Positions 61,361 through 64,000 of a DNA stretch of 64,000 bases are shown here, one piece after another. Every line of letters begins with the position of its first letter. Position 1 is the first letter of the stretch. This DNA is from Chloracidobacterium sp. (GTDB lineage Bacteria > Acidobacteriota > Blastocatellia > Pyrinomonadales > Pyrinomonadaceae). Location: assembly GCA_016720705.1 (NCBI GenBank), contig JADKKB010000001.1, positions 248,001 to 312,000 of the forward strand, given 5' to 3'. Below the pieces are notes generated by a model. The model saw only the letters and a program-made list of their open reading frames with translations, was not told the origin of the DNA and did not search any database. The translations under genes were made by a program, and so were the position numbers.

Positions 61361-62134
61361 TCAGTCCGCGGCGGATTCGTCCGCGTGCTGCATTTCGTAG
61401 AGCATCATATGCTTGAGAACCGCGTGATAAGCCGAAAACAACGCGATGAAAAGCCCCGGAACGCCGTCCATAAATCCCGCTTTCAGAATGTAGTCCTGAA
61501 CGAATGCTGACGGCCCCGCAACTGCGATCTTCAGCGGCGAAGTGCGGCGGCCTAGATTGTAAGACGCTTTGGCTCCGAGCGGGGCGTATCTCCGGACGAT
61601 CATTTCGGCGTGGTGGCCGACGCTGTCGACGCTTCGGTGAATAATGTCGTGCTTTAGAGCGCCCGTCGATGCGCCGGGCTGCATCTCGACCGATTCGTGG
61701 ATCACAACTTGCTTCCAACCGGCCTTTCGACGGTCGAATAGGCGTAACTGGCGGTCAGGATACCAACTGCCGTGGCGGATCTCACGGCTCATATAGATCG
61801 ACGCACGCGGAACGGTAAATCCGTCAAAGGGAAGTTTGTCGCCGGCCTTTAATGCGATTATCTCGGCCTTCAGCTCTGCAGATACGGTCTCATCAGCGTC
61901 CAAGCTAAATATAATTTCGCTCGCCGCCCGATCAACGGCCAACTGCTTTTGCACGGCAAATCCGGGCCATTCATTGACGATCACCTTGGCTCCGAGTTCG
62001 CCGGCGATATCGAGCGTCCGATCCGTGCTACCCGAATCCACCATCAGCACCTCATCGGCCCAATCAAGCGAACGGATCGCGTCCGCGATCTTCGCCTCCT
62101 CATTGAATGCAATTATAACTGCCGAGATCTTCAC
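61361..62134 (-). CDS. Glycosyltransferase family 2, WaaE-like
   Basis: This 257-residue enzyme has a GT-A fold: SAVIIAFNEEAKIADAIRSLDWADEVLMVDSGSTDRT at the N-terminus, and the SLDADE acidic (DxD-like) motif near residue 76. Later features GSWYPDRQLRLFDRRKAGW, VHESV-like IHESVEM and HRSVDSVGHHAEMIVRRYA match WaaE/KdtX-type transferases, which add glucose to the lipopolysaccharide inner core. The sugar and acceptor here are unknown. It lies downstream of the TolC-family gene, with a terminator hairpin between them, so it probably has its own promoter in the short gap. Confidence 0.9.
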   Translation of the reverse strand: MKISAVIIAFNEEAKIADAIRSLDWADEVLMVDSGSTDRTLDIAGELGAKVIVNEWPGFAVQKQLAVDRAASEIIFSLDADETVSAELKAEIIALKAGDKLPFDGFTVPRASIYMSREIRHGSWYPDRQLRLFDRRKAGWKQVVIHESVEMQPGASTGALKHDIIHRSVDSVGHHAEMIVRRYAPLGAKASYNLGRRTSPLKIAVAGPSAFVQDYILKAGFMDGVPGLFIALFSAYHAVLKHMMLYEMQHADESAAD

Positions 62135-62168
62135 GCTTTGGATTTTCGCAGGTTTGTCCGCAAACTAA

Positions 62169-62196
62169 AAGTGCCGCATCGCTGCGGCACTTGTTT
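62169..62196 (-). terminator. Intrinsic terminator after the TolC-family gene
   Basis: A perfect 10-bp stem (AAGTGCCGCA at 62169-62178 with 62183-62192) and a TCGC loop. On the minus strand it is followed by TTTAGTTTG. It lies 24 bases past the stop at 62217. Confidence 0.8.
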
Positions 62197-62216
62197 AGAC
62201 GGTATTTTCAATCAAA

Positions 62217-64000
62217 TTATTTGATCTCGACAGGTGAGGTGAGCGTGATGTTATTGGCTCTGAATGACGTCGCTGTCACTCTCTGAAGGTCGCTGAGTGC
62301 CTTGTTATAGTCAGTTTCAGAACGGATTTCCGCGTTGCGGGCGTTGGCCAGAGAGTTTTCACGCTGAAACAGTAGAAACGTGGTCGAGCGTCCCGCGTCA
62401 TACAGTTTGCGTTCGCCGTCAAGCAGAGTTTCGGCACTCTCACGTGCCCTTCGTGCGGTCAATACGCGTTGCCGCGCGGTTTCGACCGCCTGGACCGCAT
62501 TTCGCACTTCGACGATCACCGCCTGCTCCTGTGCGCGCGTCTGGGCGGCGATCTGCTCGCCTTCTATCTTGGCGCCCTCGAGATTGGCCTTGGCGGTACG
62601 ATTGCGGAACGGGAACGAGATCGTCACGCCGACCGAGAAATTCGGTGCGTCGGTGCGAAAGATGTTTGATAACGAGCGGTTAAATCCGCCAAAGAGATAC
62701 GACGGCGATGCCGGAATCGCGATAGTGTCGTTCAATATCAAAGGCAGATTCACTAGCGGCAGTCCGCGGATCTGATTGATCGCGTTAAATAGCCGGAGAT
62801 CGCCGAACGATGTGTAGAGATTGGTGGACGATGCGGCATTATTAGCACCGCGTGCCAGTCCGTCCAGCGAAAATGTCGTATTCAGATCGACCTGCGGACG
62901 TGTCTGGTTGCGAAAATATTTGATATCGACTTCGTTTATCTCATTCTGTAGCTTGAGACGCTTGAGCTCAAAGCGATTCTCCATCGCGTCCTTCATCGCC
63001 GCATCGAGATTTGCGGGATCAACGCTGAAAACGGGTTTGTCGGTCGGGACAATAGTCTGCGACCACTCCGGAGCGGTGGTATCACGCAGCATTAGCTGTT
63101 TAAGCGCGTTTTCGGCTACCGAGACCTGTTGAGTCGCAGAGAGCAGGTCGCCTTCGCGATTGGCAAGCTCGGTTTCGACTGACGCCTTTTCGAGCGGCGC
63201 GGCCGCACCGGCGTCGATCTTGGCCTCGATCTGCCGCAGATTTTCCTTTGCAAGATTTAGATTAGCGACTACATTCTGCTGATTGCGGAGTGCGAAGACC
63301 AGGTCCCAATATGTCTGCTGGACTGATGAAATAGTCCTGATCGCCTGCAGGCGAAAGTCGGAATCGTTCTGTTCAAGCCGCTTTTTTGCGATCTTGATCT
63401 GTTGACGCTTGCTGTCGATATTAAAATTTCGCAGTAACGGCTGTGTGTACGTCATCCCGAGATTTGACGAATATATCGCACTGCTGCTCGACCCCGAGAC
63501 GCTGCCCGAACTGACCTGCGCCTGAGCGAAAGCATTCTCCGTGCGTTGGTTATTGAAAAAAACCTGGTAACTACCGCCGCCCGGACGAATGAATTTGTTC
63601 ATATTCGCATTTACGCGAAAATCATTGGTCGCTGCTGATCCGGTCGTCGAATTACGCGAATAATTAGGGTTGACCGTAAAAACGGGGTCATATATACCAA
63701 GCTGCGCCCTGATCCCGGTTTCCTGTATGCGGACCGTCGTTCGCGATACCTCGATGTCGTTATTGCTCTCGAGAGCCCGTTTGATCGCTTCGTCGAGCGA
63801 CAAGGTCAACGGCTGCGACGTCTGCACACCGATCCTCGACATCGAGGTCAGAAACGGGTTAGTCGCCGGCGGCGGCGTTGACGTGGTTCGCTTGGCTGTC
63901 GTCGCGGCGGCAGTATTCTGGGCTATCTGCTGCTGATCCTGCGGCACTGTTTGGGCAACCGCGGTCATCGCCGACGACAACATCAGCGTAAGGAATATCG
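62217..64000 (-). CDS. TolC-family outer membrane efflux protein (partial at 5-prime end)
   Basis: The visible part is 594 codons and runs off the right edge. The in-window ATG at 63983 lies inside the signal peptide: codons before it read IFLTL, so the true start is outside. Mature features are two long alpha-helical repeats typical of TolC: LSLDEAIKRALESNNDIEVSRTTVRIQETG, then later LENLRQIEAKIDAGAAAPLEKASVETELANREGDLLSATQQVSVAENALKQL, and QAQAVIVEVRNAVQAVETARQRVLTARRARESAETLLDGERKLYDAGRST with FLLFQRENSLANARN. TolC proteins form the outer-membrane duct for tripartite exporters. The MacAB-like operon at 11.7-17.3 kb could use it, but the two are not linked. Confidence 0.93.
   Translation of the reverse strand, partial: IFLTLMLSSAMTAVAQTVPQDQQQIAQNTAAATTAKRTTSTPPPATNPFLTSMSRIGVQTSQPLTLSLDEAIKRALESNNDIEVSRTTVRIQETGIRAQLGIYDPVFTVNPNYSRNSTTGSAATNDFRVNANMNKFIRPGGGSYQVFFNNQRTENAFAQAQVSSGSVSGSSSSAIYSSNLGMTYTQPLLRNFNIDSKRQQIKIAKKRLEQNDSDFRLQAIRTISSVQQTYWDLVFALRNQQNVVANLNLAKENLRQIEAKIDAGAAAPLEKASVETELANREGDLLSATQQVSVAENALKQLMLRDTTAPEWSQTIVPTDKPVFSVDPANLDAAMKDAMENRFELKRLKLQNEINEVDIKYFRNQTRPQVDLNTTFSLDGLARGANNAASSTNLYTSFGDLRLFNAINQIRGLPLVNLPLILNDTIAIPASPSYLFGGFNRSLSNIFRTDAPNFSVGVTISFPFRNRTAKANLEGAKIEGEQIAAQTRAQEQAVIVEVRNAVQAVETARQRVLTARRARESAETLLDGERKLYDAGRSTTFLLFQRENSLANARNAEIRSETDYNKALSDLQRVTATSFRANNITLTSPVEIK

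Overview
The window looks like chromosomal DNA of a Gram-negative Acidobacteriota bacterium, probably near Blastocatellia/Pyrinomonadales. This placement is inferred from gene content: lipopolysaccharide export genes, many secreted peptidases (tricorn-like, S41, S9, M28), a DUF1800/DUF1501 pair, a MauG-type cytochrome peroxidase with FG-GAP repeats, and several FHA/Ser-Thr kinase proteins. There is no rRNA to settle it. Coding density is high. I saw no tRNA, CRISPR array, insertion sequence or prophage.

Region 1 to 11.6 kb is about protein and peptide use. It holds the start of an S9-type propeller peptidase, an M28 metallopeptidase, a 54-residue membrane protein, a CtpA-like S41 protease, and a run of tricorn-like protease, TonB-domain protein, DppD/DppF ATPases and a Yip1-like membrane protein. 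Region 11.7 to 17.3 kb (minus strand) is a five-gene MacAB-like export operon: adaptor, ATPase, a multi-span membrane protein and two FtsX-type permeases. A TolC-family protein lies at the right edge, far from this operon.

Region 17.5 to 26.4 kb is the most unusual. It has one promoter candidate, six same-strand genes and one terminator: zinc ribbon-FHA protein, zinc ribbon-kinase-zinc ribbon-FHA protein, RDD membrane protein, FHA-GAF-PP2C phosphatase, membrane HAMP-HD-GYP protein, and a GYF-like/zinc-finger membrane protein. It reads as a phosphothreonine circuit tied to cyclic-di-GMP turnover. Region 26.5 to 33.3 kb holds ftsY, ribD (with an unusual zinc-site residue), DUF1501 and DUF1800 genes, and rsmA. 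Region 33.3 to 38.8 kb (minus) groups a membrane protein, an EF-hand protein, an ECF-type sigma factor and a di-heme peroxidase/FG-GAP lipoprotein. Next comes a TerC/Alx gene behind a clear yybP-ykoY (Mn2+) riboswitch with a competing terminator.

Region 40.2 to 48.1 kb carries RNase J, a DPP-IV-like peptidase, a PLP decarboxylase, an SDR enzyme and uppP, followed by a 144-bp imperfect palindrome. Region 48.1 to 59.1 kb is a conserved housekeeping run: recJ, a giant LptC/LptA-like protein, lptB, rpoN, hpf, rapZ (with a broken Walker A lysine), a mannose-type EIIA, HPr, an arginase-family gene and ddl. The right end (minus) has a VWA-domain protein with no ordinary start codon for its apparent signal peptide, two secreted proteins of unknown function, a WaaE-like glycosyltransferase, and a TolC-family gene cut by the window edge.
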